DNA of 64,000 bases, from positions 2,294,001 to 2,358,000 of the forward strand of contig OZ059899.1 of NCBI GenBank assembly GCA_964057225.1, written 5' to 3'. Under the pieces are notes generated by a model. The model saw only the letters and a program-made list of their open reading frames with translations, was not told where the DNA came from and did no database searches. Of the stretch, positions 25,273 through 40,008 are shown piece after piece. Origin of the DNA: Auanema rhodensis (taxonomy: Eukaryota > Nematoda > Chromadorea > Rhabditida > Rhabditidae). Each line of letters begins with the position of its first letter. The first letter of the stretch is position 1. The position numbers and the translations under genes are program-made.

Positions 25273-28200
25273 AGTATAGTGCATTCGATGCGGATTTTTA
25301 AGCTGCGTCGATCTGTGTTATCAGATTTGCGCTAGCTTAAAAATGCACCGAGATATCAACTGATATAAGTTCACACTTATATCCTCGATTTTCACCCTGA
25401 AGAATTAATTTTTTCGTTGAATAACATTATCCATCGTCTTTGCCTTGACAAATGAAATCTAAAAACATCTACTTTTTGCTAAATTATTTTGAAATTTTTC
25501 GAAAAACTTTTGTCAAAATGTTTTTGGAAGCAATGTTGAGTGTACATGGAAACTCAACATACACTAATGCATCATTTTTCAAACGATCATAACTAATTTT
25601 TGTATCAAGCGTTTCTCAATGTAGTATAGTGCATTCGATGCGGATTTTTAAGCTGCGTCGATCTGTGTTATCAGATTTGCGCTAACTTAAAAATGCACCG
25701 AGATATCAACTGATATAAGTTCACACTTATATCCTCGATTTTCACCCTGAACAATTAATTTTTTCGTTGAATAACATTGTCCATCGTCTTTGCCTTGAAA
25801 AATGGAATCTAAAAACATCTACTTTTTGCTAAATTATTTTGAAATTTTTCGAAAAAATTTTTGTCAAAATGTTTTTGGAAGCAATGTTGAGTGTACATGG
25901 AAACTCAACATACACTAATGCATCATTTTTCAAACAATCATAACTAATTTTTGTATTAAGCTTTTCTCAATGTAGTATAGTGCATTCGATGCGGATTTTT
26001 AAGCTGCGTCGATCTGTGTTATCAGATTTGCGCTAGCTTAAAAGTGCACCGAGATATCAACTGATATAAGTTCACACTTATATCCTCGATTTTCACCCTG
26101 AAGAATTAATTTTTTCGTTGAATAACATTGTCTATCGTCTTTGCCTTGAAAAATGGAATCTAAAAACATCTACTTTTTGCTAAATTATTTTGAAATTTTT
26201 CGAAAAAATTTTTGTCAAAATGTTTTTGGAAGCAATGTTGAGTGTACATGGAAACTCAACATACACTAATGCATCATTTTTCAAACGATCATAACTAATT
26301 TTTGTATTAAGCTTTTCTCAATGTAGTATAGTGCATTCGATGCGGATTTTTAAGCTGCGTCGATCTGTGTTATCAGATTTGCGCTAGCTTAAAAGTGCAC
26401 CGAGATATCAACTGATATAAGTTCACACTTATATCCTCGATTTTCACCCTGAACAATTAATTTTTTCGTTGAATAACATTGTCTATCGTCTTTGCCTTGA
26501 AAAATGAAATCTAAAAACATCTACTTTTTGCTAAATTATTTTGAAATTTTTCGAAACAATTTTTGTCAAAATGTTTTTGGAAGCAATGTTGAGTGTACAT
26601 GGAAACTCAACATACACTAATGCATCATTTTTCAAACAATCATAACTATTTTGTGTATTAAGCGTTTCTTAATCTAGTATAGTGCATTCGATGCGGATTT
26701 TTAAGCTGCGTCGATCTGTGTTATCAGATTTGCGCTAGCTTAAAAATGCACCGAGATATCAACTGATATAAGTTCACACTTATATCCTCGATTTTCACCC
26801 TGAAGAATTAATTTTTTCGTTGAATAACATTATCCATCGTCTTTGCCTTGAAAAATGGAATTCAAAAACATCTACTTTTTGCTAAATTATTTTGAAATTT
26901 TTCGAAAAAATTTTTGTCAAAATGTTTTTGGAAGCAATGTTGAGTGTACATGGAAACTCAACATACACTAATGCATCATTTTTCAAACGATCATAACTAA
27001 TTTTTGTATCAAGCGTTTCTCAATGTAGTATAGTGCATTCGATGCGGATTTTTAAGCTGCGTCGATCTGTGTTATCAGATTTGCGCTAACTTAAAAATGC
27101 ACCGAGATATCAACTGAAATAAGTTCACACTTATATCCTCGATTTTCACCCTGAACAATTAATTTTTTCGTTGAATAACAATGTCCATCGTCTTTGCCTT
27201 GAAAAATGGAATCTAAAAACATCTACTTTTTGCTAAATTATTTTGAAATTTTTCGAAAAAATTTTTGTCAAAATGTTTTTGGAAGCAATGTTGAGTGTAC
27301 ATGGAAACTCAACATACACTAATGCATCATTTTTCAAACGATCATAACTAATTTTTGTATCAAACGTTTCTCAATGTAGTATAGTGCATTCGATGCGGAT
27401 TTTTAAGCTGCGTCGATCTGTGTTATCAGATTTGCGCTAGCTTAAAAATGCACCGAGATATCAAGTGATATAAGTTCACACTTATATCCTCGATTTTCAC
27501 CCTGAAGAATTAATTTTTTCGTTGAATAACATTGTCTATCGTCTTTGCCTTGAAAAATGGAATCTAAAAACATCTACTTTTTGCTAAATTATTTTGAAAT
27601 TTTTCGAAAAAATTTTTGTCAAAATGTTTTTGGAAGCAATGTTGAGTGTACATGGAAACTCAACATACACTAATGCATCATTTTTCAAACGATCATAACT
27701 AATTTTTGTATTAAGCTTTTCTCAATGTAGTATAGTGCATTCGATGCGGATTTTTAAGCTGCGTCGATCTGTGTTATCAGATTTGCGCTAGCTTAAAAGA
27801 ACACCGAGATATCAACTGATATAAGTTCACACTTATATCCTCGATTTTCACCCTGAAGAATTAATTTTTTCGTTGAATAACATTGTCTATCGTCTTTGCC
27901 TTGAAAAATGGAATTTAAAAACATCTACTTTTTGCTAAATTATTTTGAAATTTTTCGAAAAAATTTTTGTCAAAATGTTTTTGGAAGCAATGTTGAGTGT
28001 ACATGGAAACTCAACATACACTAATGCATCATTTTTCAAACGATCATAACTAATTTTTGTATTAAGCTTTTCTCAATGTAGTATAGTGCATTCGATGCGG
28101 ATTTTTAAGCTGCGTCGATCTGTGTTATCAGATTTGCGCTAGCTTAAAAATGCACCGAGATATCAACTGATATAAGTTCACACTTATATCCTCGATTTTC

Positions 28201-28780
28201 ACCCTGAAGAATTGATTTTTTCGTTGAATAACATTGTCTATCGTCTTTGCCTTGAAAAATGGAATCTAAAAACATCTACTTTTTGCTAAATTATTTTGAA
28301 ATTTTTCGAAAAAATTTTTGTCAAAATGTTTTTGGAAGCAATGTTGAGTGTACATGGAAACTCAACATACACTAATGCATCATTTTTCAAACAATCATAA
28401 CTAATTTGTGTATTAAGCGTTTCTCAATGTAGTATAGTGCATTCGATGCGGATTTTTAAGCTGCGTCGATCTGTGTTATCAGATTTGCGCTAGCTTAAAA
28501 ATGCACCGAGATATCAACTGATATAAGTTCACACTTATATCCTCGATTTTCACCCTGAAGAATTAATTTTTTCGTTGAATAACATTATCCATCGTCTTTG
28601 CCTTGAAAAATGGAATTTAAAAACATCTACTTTTTGCTAAATTATTTTGAAATTTTTCGAAAAACTTTTGTCAAAATGTTTTTGGAAGCAATGTTGAGTG
28701 TACATGGAAACTCAACATACACTAATGCATCATTTTTCAAACGATCATAACTAATTTTTGTATCAAGCGTTTCTCAATGT
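25273..28780 (+). repeat. Units 73-82: first 350-bp units and increasing A63 units
   Basis: Unit 73 (25,273-25,622) is the first 350-bp unit: one base is lost in the A6T5 tract (AAAAAC-TTTT), linked to a gacaaatgaaat word near 178-185. Unit 82 (28,431-28,780) has the same deletion with T187. Unit 76 (26,325) is like unit 26 but ends with a private taatct. Unit 78 (27,027) has T92A, breaking dyad 2. Unit 80 (27,729) reads aaaagaacacc, changing positions 71-73 at the foot of dyad 1. Unit 79 (27,378) has C87G. From here to about 51,000, A63 units are frequent. Confidence 0.75.
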
Positions 28781-31700
28781 AGTATAGTGCATTCGATGCG
28801 GATTTTTAAGCTGCGTCGATCTGTGTTATCAGATTTGCGCTAACTTAAAAATGCACCGAGATATCAACTGATATAAGTTCACACTTATATCCTCGATTTT
28901 CACCCTGAACAATTAATTTTTTCGTTGAATAACATTGTCCATCGTCTTTGCCTTGAAAAATGGAATCTAAAAACATCTACTTTTTGCTAAATTATTTTGA
29001 AATTTTTCGAAAAAATTTTTGTCAAAATGTTTTTGGAAGCAATGTTGAGTGTACATGGAAACTCAACATACACTAATGCATCATTTTTCAAACAATCATA
29101 ACTAATTTTTGTATTAAGCTTTTCTCAATGTAGTATAGTGCATTCGATGCGGATTTTTAAGCTGCGTCGATCTGTGTTATCAGATTTGCGCTAACTTAAA
29201 AATGCACCGAGATATCAACTGATATAAGTTCACACTTATATCCTCGATTTTCACCCTGAACAATTAATTTTTTCGATGAATAACATTGTCTATCGTCTTT
29301 GCCTTGAAAAATGGAATCTAAAAACATCTACTTTTTGCTAAATTATTTTGAAATTTTTCGAAAAAATTTTTGTCAAAATGTTTTTGGAAGCAATGTTGAG
29401 TGTACATGGAAACTCAACATACACTAATGCATCATTTTTCAAACGATCATAACTAATTTTTGTATTAAGCTTTTCTCAATGTAGTATAGTGCATTCGATG
29501 CGGATTTTTAAGCTGCGTCGATCTGTGGTATCAGATTTGCGCTAGCTTAAAAATGCACCGAGATATCAACTGATATAAGTTCACACTTATATCCTCGATT
29601 TTCACCCTGAAGAATTAATTTTTTCGTTGAATAACATTATCCATCGTCTTTGCCTTGACGAATGAAATCTAAAAACATCTACTTTTTGCTAAATTATTTT
29701 GAAATTTTTCGAAAAACTTTTGTCAAAATGTTTTTGGAAGCAATGTTGAGTGTACATGGAAACTCAACATACACTAATGCATCATTTTTCAAACGATCAT
29801 AACTAATTTTTGTATCAAGCGTTTCTCATTGTAGTATAGTGCATTCGATGCGGATTTTTAAGCTGCGTCGATCTGTGTTATCAGATTTGCGCTAACTTAA
29901 AAATGCACCGAGATATCAACTGATATAAGTTCACACTTATATCCTCGATTTTCACCCTGAAGAATTAATTTTTTCGTTGAATAACATTATCCATCGTCTT
30001 TGCCTTGACAAATGAAATCTAAAAACATCTACTTTTTGCTAAATTATTTTGAAATTTTTCGAAAAACTTTTGTCAAAATGTTTTTGGAAGCAATGTTGAG
30101 TGTACATGGAAACTCAACATACACTAATGCATCATTTTTCAAACGATCATAACTAATTTTTGTATCAAGCGTTTCTCAATGTAGTATAGTGCATTCGATG
30201 CGGATTTTTAAGCTGCGTCGATCTGTGTTATCAGATTTGCGCTAACTTAAAAATGCACCGAGATATCAACTGATATAAGTTCACACTTATATCCTCGATT
30301 TTCACCCTGAACAATTAATTTTTTCGTTGAATAACATTGTCCATCGTCTTTGCCTTGAAAAATGGAATCTAAAAACATCTACTTTTTGCTAAATTATTTT
30401 GAAATTTTTCGAAAAAATTTTTGTCAAAATGTTTTTGGAAGCAATGTTGAGTGTACATGGAAACTCAACATACACTAATGCATCATTTTTCAAACAATCA
30501 TAACTAATTTCTGTATTAAGCTTTTCTCAATGTAGTATAGTGCATTCGATGCGGATTTTTAAGCTGCGTCGATCTGTGTTATCAGATTTGCGCTAACTTA
30601 AAAATGCACCGAGATATCAACTGATATAAGTTCACACTTATATCCTCGATTTTCACCCTGAACAATTAATTTTTTCGATGAATAACATTGTCTATCGTCT
30701 TTGCCTTGAAAAATGAAATCTGAAAACATCTACTTTTTGCTAAATTATTTTGAAATTTTTCGAAAAAATTTTTGTCAAAATGTTTTTGGAAGCAATGTTG
30801 AGTGTACATGGAAACTCAACATACACTAATGCATCATTTTTCAAACGATCATAACTAATTTTTGTATTACGCTTTTCTCAATGTAGTATAGTGCATTCGA
30901 TGCGGATTTTTAAGCTGCGTCGATCTGTGGTATCAGATTTGCGCTAGCTTAAAAATGCACCGAGATATCAACTGATATAAGTTCACACTTATATCCTCGA
31001 TTTTCACCCTGAAGAATTAATTTTTTCGTTGAATAACATTATCCATCGTCTTTGCCTTGAAAAATGGAATCTAAAAACATCTACTTTTTGCTAAATTATT
31101 TTGAAATTTTTCGAAAAAATTTTTGTCAAAATGTTTTTGGAAGCAATGTTGAGTGTACATGGAAACTCAACATACACTAATGCATCATTTTTCAAACGAT
31201 CATAACTAATTTTTGTATCAAGCGTTTCTCAATGTAGTATAGTGCAATCGATGCGGATTTTTAAGCTGCGTCGATCTGTGTTATCAAATTTGCGCTAACT
31301 TAAAAATGCACCGAGATATCAACTGATATAAGTTCACACTTATATCCTCGATTTTCACCCTAAACAATTAATTTTTTCGTTGAATAACATTGTCCATCGT
31401 CTTTGCCTTGAAAAATGGAATCTAAAAACATCTACTTTTTGCTAAATTATTTTGAAATTTTTCGAAAAAATTTTTGTCAAAATGTTTTTGGAAGCAATGT
31501 TGAGTGTACATGGAAACTCAACATACACTAATGCATCATTTTTCAAACAATCATAACTAATTTTTGTATTAAGCTTTTCTCAATGTAGTATAGTGCATTC
31601 GATGCGGATTTTTAAGCTGCGTCGATCTGTGTTATCAGATTTGCGCTAACTTAAAAATGCACCGAGATATCAACTGATATAAGTTCACACTTATATCCTC

Positions 31701-34700
31701 GATTTTCACCCTGAACAATTAATTTTTTCGTTGAATAACATTGTCTATCGTCTTTGCCTTGAAAAATGGAATCTAAAAACATCTACTTTTTGCTAAATTA
31801 TTTTGAAATTTTTCGAAAAAATTTTTGTCAAAATGTTTTTGGAAGCAATGTTGAGTGTACATGGAAACTCAACATACACTAATGCATCATTTTTCAAACG
31901 ATCATAACTAATTTTTGTATCAAGCGTTTCTCAATGTAGTATAGTGCATTCGATGCGGATTTTTAAGCTGCGTCGATCTGTGTTATCAGATTTGCGCTAA
32001 CTTAAAAATGCACCGAGATATCAACTGATATAAGTTCACACTTATATCCTCGATTTTCACCCTGAACAATTAATTTTTTCGATGAATAACATTGTCTATC
32101 GTCTTTGCCTTGAAAAATGGAATCTGAAAACATCTACTTTTTGCTAAATTATTTTGAAATTTTTCGAAAAAATTTTTGTCAAAATGTTTTTGGAAGCAAT
32201 GTTGAGTGTACATGGAAACTCAACATACACTAATGCATCATTTTTCAAACGATCATAACTAATTTTTGTATCAAGCGTTTCTCAATGTAGTATAGTGCAT
32301 TCGATGCGGATTTTTAAGCTGCGTCGATCTGTGTTATCAGATTTGCGCTAACTTAAAAATGCACCGAGATATCAACTGATATAAGTTCACACTTATATCC
32401 TCGATTTTCACCCTAAACAATTAATTTTTTCGTTGAATAACATTGTCCATCGTCTTTGCCTTGAAAAATGGAATCTAAAAACATCTACTTTTTGCTAAAT
32501 TATTTTGAAATTTTTCGAAAAAATTTTTGTCAAAATGTTTTTGGAAGCAATGTTGAGTGTACATGGAAACTCAACATACACTAATGCATCATTTTTCAAA
32601 CAATCATAACTAATTTTTGTATTAAGCTTTTCTCAATGTAGTATAGTGCATTCGATGCGGATTTTTAAGCTGCGTCGATCTGTGTTATCAGATTTGCGCT
32701 AACTTAAAAATGCACCGAGATATCAACTGATATAAGTTCACACTTATATCCTCGATTTTCACCCTGAACAATTAATTTTTTCGTTGAATAACATTGTCTA
32801 TCGTCTTTGCCTTGAAAAATGGAATCTAAAAACATCTACTTTTTGCTAAATTATTTTGAAATTTTTCGAAAAAATTTTTGTCAAAATGTTTTTGGAAGCA
32901 ATGTTGAGTGTACATGGAAACTCAACATACACTAATGCATCATTTTTCAAACGATCATAACTAATTTTTGTATCAAGCGTTTCTCAATGTAGTATAGTGC
33001 ATTCGATGCGGATTTTTAAGCTGCGTCGATCTGTGTTATCAGATTTGCGCTAACTTAAAAATGCACCGAGATATCAACTGATATAAGTTCACACTTATAT
33101 CCTCGATTTTCACCCTGAACAATTAATTTTTTCGATGAATAACATTGTCTATCGTCTTTGCCTTGAAAAATGGAATCTGAAAACATCTACTTTTTGCTAA
33201 ATTATTTTGAAATTTTTCGAAAAAATTTTTGTCAAAATGTTTTTGGAAGCAATGTTGAGTGTACATGGAAACTCAACATACACTAATGCATCATTTTTCA
33301 AACGATCATAACTAATTTTTGTATTACGCTTTTCTCAATGTAGTATAGTGCATTCGATGCGGATTTTTAAGCTGCGTCGATCTGTGGTATCAGATTTGCG
33401 CTAGCTTAAAAATGCACCGAGATATCAACTGATATAAGTTCACACTTATATCCTCGATTTTCACCCTGAAGAATTAATTTTTTCGTTGAATAACATTATC
33501 CATCGTCTTTGCCTTGAAAAATGGAATCTAAAAACATCTACTTTTTGCTAAATTATTTTGAAATTTTTCGAAAAAATTTTTGTCAAAATGTTTTTGGAAG
33601 CAATGTTGAGTGTACATGGAAACTCAACATACACTAATGCATCATTTTTCAAACGATCATAACTAATTTTTGTATCAAGCGTTTCTCAATGTAGTATAGT
33701 GCAATCGATGCGGATTTTTAAGCTGCGTCGATCTGTGTTATCAGATTTGCGCTAACTTAAAAATGCACCGAGATATCAACTGATATAAGTTCACACTTAT
33801 ATCCTCGATTTTCACCCTAAACAATTAATTTTTTCGTTGAATAACATTGTCCATCGTCTTTGCCTTGAAAAATGGAATCTAAAAACATCTACTTTTTGCT
33901 AAATTATTTTGAAATTTTTCGAAAAAATTTTTGTCAAAATGTTTTTGGAAGCAATGTTGAGTGTACATGGAAACTCAACATACACTAATGCATCATTTTT
34001 CAAACAATCATAACTAATTTTTGTATTAAGCTTTTCTCAATGTAGTATAGTGCATTCGATGCGGATTTTTAAGCTGCGTCGATCTGTGTTATCAGATTTG
34101 CGCTAACTTAAAAATGCACCGAGATATCAACTGATATAAGTTCACACTTATATCCTCGATTTTCACCCTGAACAATTAATTTTTTCGTTGAATAACATTG
34201 TCTATCGTCTTTGCCTTGAAAAATGGAATCTAAAAACATCTACTTTTTGCTAAATTATTTTGAAATTTTTCGAAAAAATTTTTGTCAAAATGTTTTTGGA
34301 AGCAATGTTGAGTGTACATGGAAACTCAACATACACTAATGCATCATTTTTCAAACGATCATAACTAATTTTTGTATCAAGCGTTTCTCAATGTAGTATA
34401 GTGCATTCGATGCGGATTTTTAAGCTGCGTCGATCTGTGTTATCAGATTTGCGCTAACTTAAAAATGCACCGAGATATCAACTGATATAAGTTCACACTT
34501 ATATCCTCGATTTTCACCCTGAACAATTAATTTTTTCGATGAATAACATTGTCTATCGTCTTTGCCTTGAAAAATGGAATCTGAAAACATCTACTTTTTG
34601 CTAAATTATTTTGAAATTTTTCGAAAAAATTTTTGTCAAAATGTTTTTGGAAGCAATGTTGAGTGTACATGGAAACTCAACATACACTAATGCATCATTT

Positions 34701-37700
34701 TTCAAACGATCATAACTAATTTTTGTATCAAGCGTTTCTCAATGTAGTATAGTGCATTCGATGCGGATTTTTAAGCTGCGTCGATCTGTGTTATCAGATT
34801 TGCGCTAACTTAAAAATGCACCGAGATATCAACTGATATAAGTTCACACTTATATCCTCGATTTTCACCCTGAACAATTAATTTTTTCGTTGAATAACAT
34901 TGTCCATCGTCTTTGCCTTGAAAAATGGAATCTAAAAACATCTACTTTTTGCTAAATTATTTTGAAATTTTTCGAAAAAATTTTTGTCAAAATGTTTTTG
35001 GAAGCAATGTTGAGTGTACATGGAAACTCAACATACACTAATGCATCATTTTTCAAACAATCATAACTAATTTTTGTATTAAGCTTTTCTCAATGTAGTA
35101 TAGTGCATTCGATGCGGATTTTTAAGCTGCGTCGTTCTGTGTTATCAGATTTGCGCTAACTTAAAAATGCACCGAGATATCAACTGATATAAGTTCACAC
35201 TTATATCCTCGATTTTCACCCTGAACAATTAATTTTTTCGATGAATAACATTGTCTATCGTCTTTGCCTTGAAAAATGAAATCTGAAAACATCTACTTTT
35301 TGCTAAATTATTTTGAAATTTTTCGAAAAAATTTTTGTCAAAATGTTTTTGGAAGCAATGTTGAGTGTACATGGAAACTCAACATACACTAATGCATCAT
35401 TTTTCAAACGATCATAACTAATTTTTGTATTACGCTTTTCTCAATGTAGTATAGTGCATTCGATGCGGATTTTTAAGCTGCGTCGATCTGTGGTATCAGA
35501 TTTGCGCTAGCTTAAAAATGCACCGAGATATCAACTGATATAAGTTCACACTTATATCCTCGATTTTCACCCTGAAGAATTAATTTTTTCGTTGAATAAC
35601 ATTATCCATCGTCTTTGCCTTGAAAAATGGAATCTAAAAACATCTACTTTTTGCTAAATTATTTTGAAATTTTTCGAAAAAATTTTTGTCAAAATGTTTT
35701 TGGAAGCAATGTTGAGTGTACATGGAAACTCAACATACACTGATGCATCATTTTTCAAACGATCATAACTAATTTTTGTATCAAGCGTTTCTCAATGTAG
35801 TATAGTGCATTCGATGCGGATTTTTAAGCTGCGTCGATCTGTGTTATCAGATTTGCGCTAACTTAAAAATGCACCGAGATATCAACTGATATAAGTTCAC
35901 ACTTATATCCTCGATTTTCACCCTAAACAATTAATTTTTTCGTTGAATAACATTGTCCATCGTCTTTGCCTTGAAAAATGGAATCTAAAAACATCTACTT
36001 TTTGCTAAATTATTTTGAAATTTTTCGAAAAAATTTTTGTCAAAATGTTTTTGGAAGCAATGTTGAGTGTACATGGAAACTCAACATACACTAATGCATC
36101 ATTTTTCAAACAATCATAACTAATTTTTGTATTAAGCTTTTCTCAATGTAGTATAGTGCATTCGATGCGGATTTTTAAGCTGCGTCGATCTGTGTTATCA
36201 GATTTGCGCTAACTTAAAAATGCACCGAGATATCAACTGATATAAGTTCACACTTATATCCTCGATTTTCACCCTGAACAATTAATTTTTTCGTTGAATA
36301 ACATTGTCTATCGTCTTTGCCTTGAAAAATGGAATCTAAAAACATCTACTTTTTGCTAAATTATTCTGAAATTTTTCGAAAAAATTTTTGTCAAAATGTT
36401 TTTGGAAGCAATGTTGAGTGTACATGGAAACTCAACATACACTAATGCATCATTTTTCAAACGATCATAACTAATTTTTGTATCAAGCGTTTCTCAATGT
36501 AGTATAGTGCATTCGATGCGGATTTTTAAGCTGCGTCGATCTGTGTTATCAGATTTGCGCTAACTTAAAAATGCACCGAGATATCAACTGATATAAGTTC
36601 ACACTTATATCCTCGATTTTCACCCTGAACAATTAATTTTTTCGATGAATAACATTGTCTATCGTCTTTGCCTTGAAAAATGGAATCTGAAAACATCTAC
36701 TTTTTGCTAAATTATTTTGAAATTTTTCGAAAAAATTTTTGTCAAAATGTTTTTGGAAGCAATGTTGAGTGTACATGGAAACTCAACATACACTAATGCA
36801 TCATTTTTCAAACGATCATAACTAATTTTTGTATCAAGCGTTTCTCAATGTAGTATAGTGCATTCGATGCGGATTTTTAAGCTGCGTCGATCTGTGTTAT
36901 CAGATTTGCGCTAACTTAAAAATGCACCGAGATATCAACTGATATAAGTTCACACTTATATCCTCGATTTTCACCCTGAACAATTAATTTTTTCGTTGAA
37001 TAACATTGTCCATCGTCTTTGCCTTGAAAAATGGAATCTAAAAACATCTACTTTTTGCTAAATTATTTTGAAATTTTTCGAAAAAATTTTTGTCAAAATG
37101 TTTTTGGAAGCAATGTTGAGTGTACATGGAAACTCAACATACACTGATGCATCATTTTTCAAACGATCATAACTAATTTTTGTATCAAGCGTTTCTCAAT
37201 GTAGTATAGTGCATTCGATGCGGATTTTTAAGCTGCGTCGATCTGTGTTATCAGATTTGCGCTAACTTAAAAATGCACCGAGATATCAACTGATATAAGT
37301 TCACACTTATATCCTCGATTTTCACCCTAAACAATTAATTTTTTCGTTGAATAACATTGTCCATCGTCTTTGCCTTGAAAAATGGAATCTAAAAACATCT
37401 ACTTTTTGCTAAATTATTTTGAAATTTTTCGAAAAAATTTTTGTCAAAATGTTTTTGGAAGCAATGTTGAGTGTACATGGAAACTCAACATACACTAATG
37501 CATCATTTTTCAAACAATCATAACTAATTTTTGTATTAAGCTTTTCTCAATGTAGTATAGTGCATTCGATGCGGATTTTTAAGCTGCGTCGATCTGTGTT
37601 ATCAGATTTGCGCTAACTTAAAAATGCACCGAGATATCAACTGATATAAGTTCACACTTATATCCTCGATTTTCACCCTGAACAATTAATTTTTTCGTTG

Positions 37701-40008
37701 AATATTATTGTCTATCGTCTTTGCCTTGAAAAATGGAATCTAAAAACATCTACTTTTTGCTAAATTATTTTGAAATTTTTCGAAAAAATTTTTGTCAAAA
37801 TGTTTTTGGAAGCAATGTTGAGTGTACATGGAAACTCAACATACACTAATGCATCATTTTTCAAACGATCATAACTAATTTTTGTATCAAGCGTTTCTCA
37901 ATGTAGTATAGTGCATTCGATGCGGATTTTTAAGCTGCGTCGATCTGTGTTATCAGATTTGCGCTAACTTAAAAATGCACCGAGATATCAACTGATATAA
38001 GTTCACACTTATATCCTCGATTTTCACCCTGAACAATTAATTTTTTCGATGAATAACATTGTCTATCGTCTTTGCCTTGAAAAATGGAATCTGAAAACAT
38101 CTACTTTTTGCTAAATTATTTTGAAATTTTTCGAAAAAATTTTTGTCAAAATGTTTTTGGAAGCAATGTTGAGTGTACATGGAAACTCAACATACACTAA
38201 TGCATCATTTTTCAAACGATCATAACTAATTTTTGTATTAAGCTTTTCTCAATGTAGTATAGTGCATTCGATGCGGATTTTTAAGCTGCGTCGATCTGTG
38301 GTATCAGATTTGCGCTAGCTTAAAAATGCACCGAGATATCAACTGATATAAGTTCACACTTATATCCTCGATTTTCACCCTGAAGAATTAATTTTTTCGT
38401 TGAATAACATTATCCATCGTCTTTGCCTTGACAAATGAAATCTAAAAACATCTACTTTTTGCTAAATTATTTTGAAATTTTTCGAAAAACTTTTGTCAAA
38501 ATGTTTTTGGAAGCAATGTTGAGTGTACATGGAAACTCAACATACACTAATGCATCATTTTTCAAACGATCATAACTAATTTTTGTATCAAGCGTTTCTC
38601 AATGTAGTATAGTGCATTCGATGCGGATTTTTAAGCTGCGTCGATCTGTGTTATCAGATTTGCGCTAACTTAAAAATGCACCGAGATATCAACTGATATA
38701 AGTTCACACTTATATCCTCGATTTTCACCCTGAACAATTAATTTTTTCGTTGAATAACATTGTCCATCGTCTTTGCCTTGAAAAATGGAATCTAAAAACA
38801 TCTACTTTTTGCTAAATTATTTTGAAATTTTTCGAAAAAATTTTTGTCAAAATGTTTTTGGAAGCAATGTTGAGTGTACATGGAAACTCAACATACACTA
38901 ATGCATCATTTTTCAAACAATCATAACTAATTTTTGTATTAAGCTTTTCTCAATGTAGTATAGTGCATTCGATGCGGATTTTTAAGCTGCGTCGATCTGT
39001 GGTATCAGATTTGCGCTAGCTTAAAAATGCACCGAGATATCAACTGATATAAGTTCACACTTATATCCTCGATTTTCACCCTGAAGAATTAATTTTTTCG
39101 TTGAATAACATTATCCATCGTCTTTGCCTTGACAAATGAAATCTAAAAACATCTACTTTTTGCTAAATTATTTTGAAATTTTTCGAAAAACTTTTGTCAA
39201 AATGTTTTTGGAAGCAATGTTGAGTGTACATGGAAACTCAACATACACTAATGCATCATTTTTCAAACGATCATAACTAATTTTTGTATCAAGCGTTTCT
39301 CAATGTAGTATAGTGCATTCGATGCGGATTTTTAAGCTGCGTCGATCTGTGTTATCAGATTTGCGCTAACTTAAAAATGCACCAAGATATCAACTGATAT
39401 AAGTTCACACTTATATCCTCGATTTTCACCCTGAACAATTAATTTTTTCGTTGAATAACATTGTCCATCGTCTTTGCCTTGAAAAATGGAATCTAAAAAC
39501 ATCTACTTTTTGCTAAATTATTTTGAAATTTTTCGAAAAAATTTTTGTCAAAATGTTTTTGGAAGCAATGTTGAGTGTACATGGAAACTCAACATACACT
39601 AATGCATCATTTTTCAAACAATCATAACTAATTTTTGTATTAAGCTTTTCTCAATGTAGTATAGTGCATTCGATGCGGATTTTTAAGCTGCGTCGATCTG
39701 TGTTATCAGATTTGCGCTAACTTAAAAATGCACCGAGATATCAACTGATATAAGTTCACACTTATATCCTCGATTTTCACCCTGAACAATTAATTTTTTC
39801 GTTGAATAACATTGTCTATCGTCTTTGCCTTGAAAAATGGAATCTAAAAACATCTACTTTTTGCTAAATTATTTTGAAATTTTTCGAAAAAATTTTTGTC
39901 AAAATGTTTTTGGAAGCAATGTTGAGTGTACATGGAAACTCAACATACACTAATGCATCATTTTTCAAACAATCATAACTAATTTGTGTATTAAGCGTTT
40001 CTTAATGT
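28781..40008 (+). repeat. Units 83-114: HOR zone of four unit types, 3-, 6- and 7-unit spacing
   Basis: Four types alternate. P has T46G (29,483; 30,885; 33,342; 35,448; 38,256; 38,957). Q has A63/C130, C160, A314 and usually A127 (31,236; 32,289; 33,693; 35,799; 37,203). R has A63/C130/T160 (31,587; 32,640; 34,044; 36,150; 37,554). S has T145A, usually with A189G (29,132; 30,534; 31,938; 32,991; 34,395; 35,097; 36,501; 37,905). The series S-P-Q-R-S starts at 30,534, 32,991 (2,457 bp later) and 35,097 (2,106 bp later), and Q-R-S triplets repeat inside it. P units at 29,483, 38,256 and 38,957 and the unit at 29,833 are 350 bp long. Confidence 0.8.
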
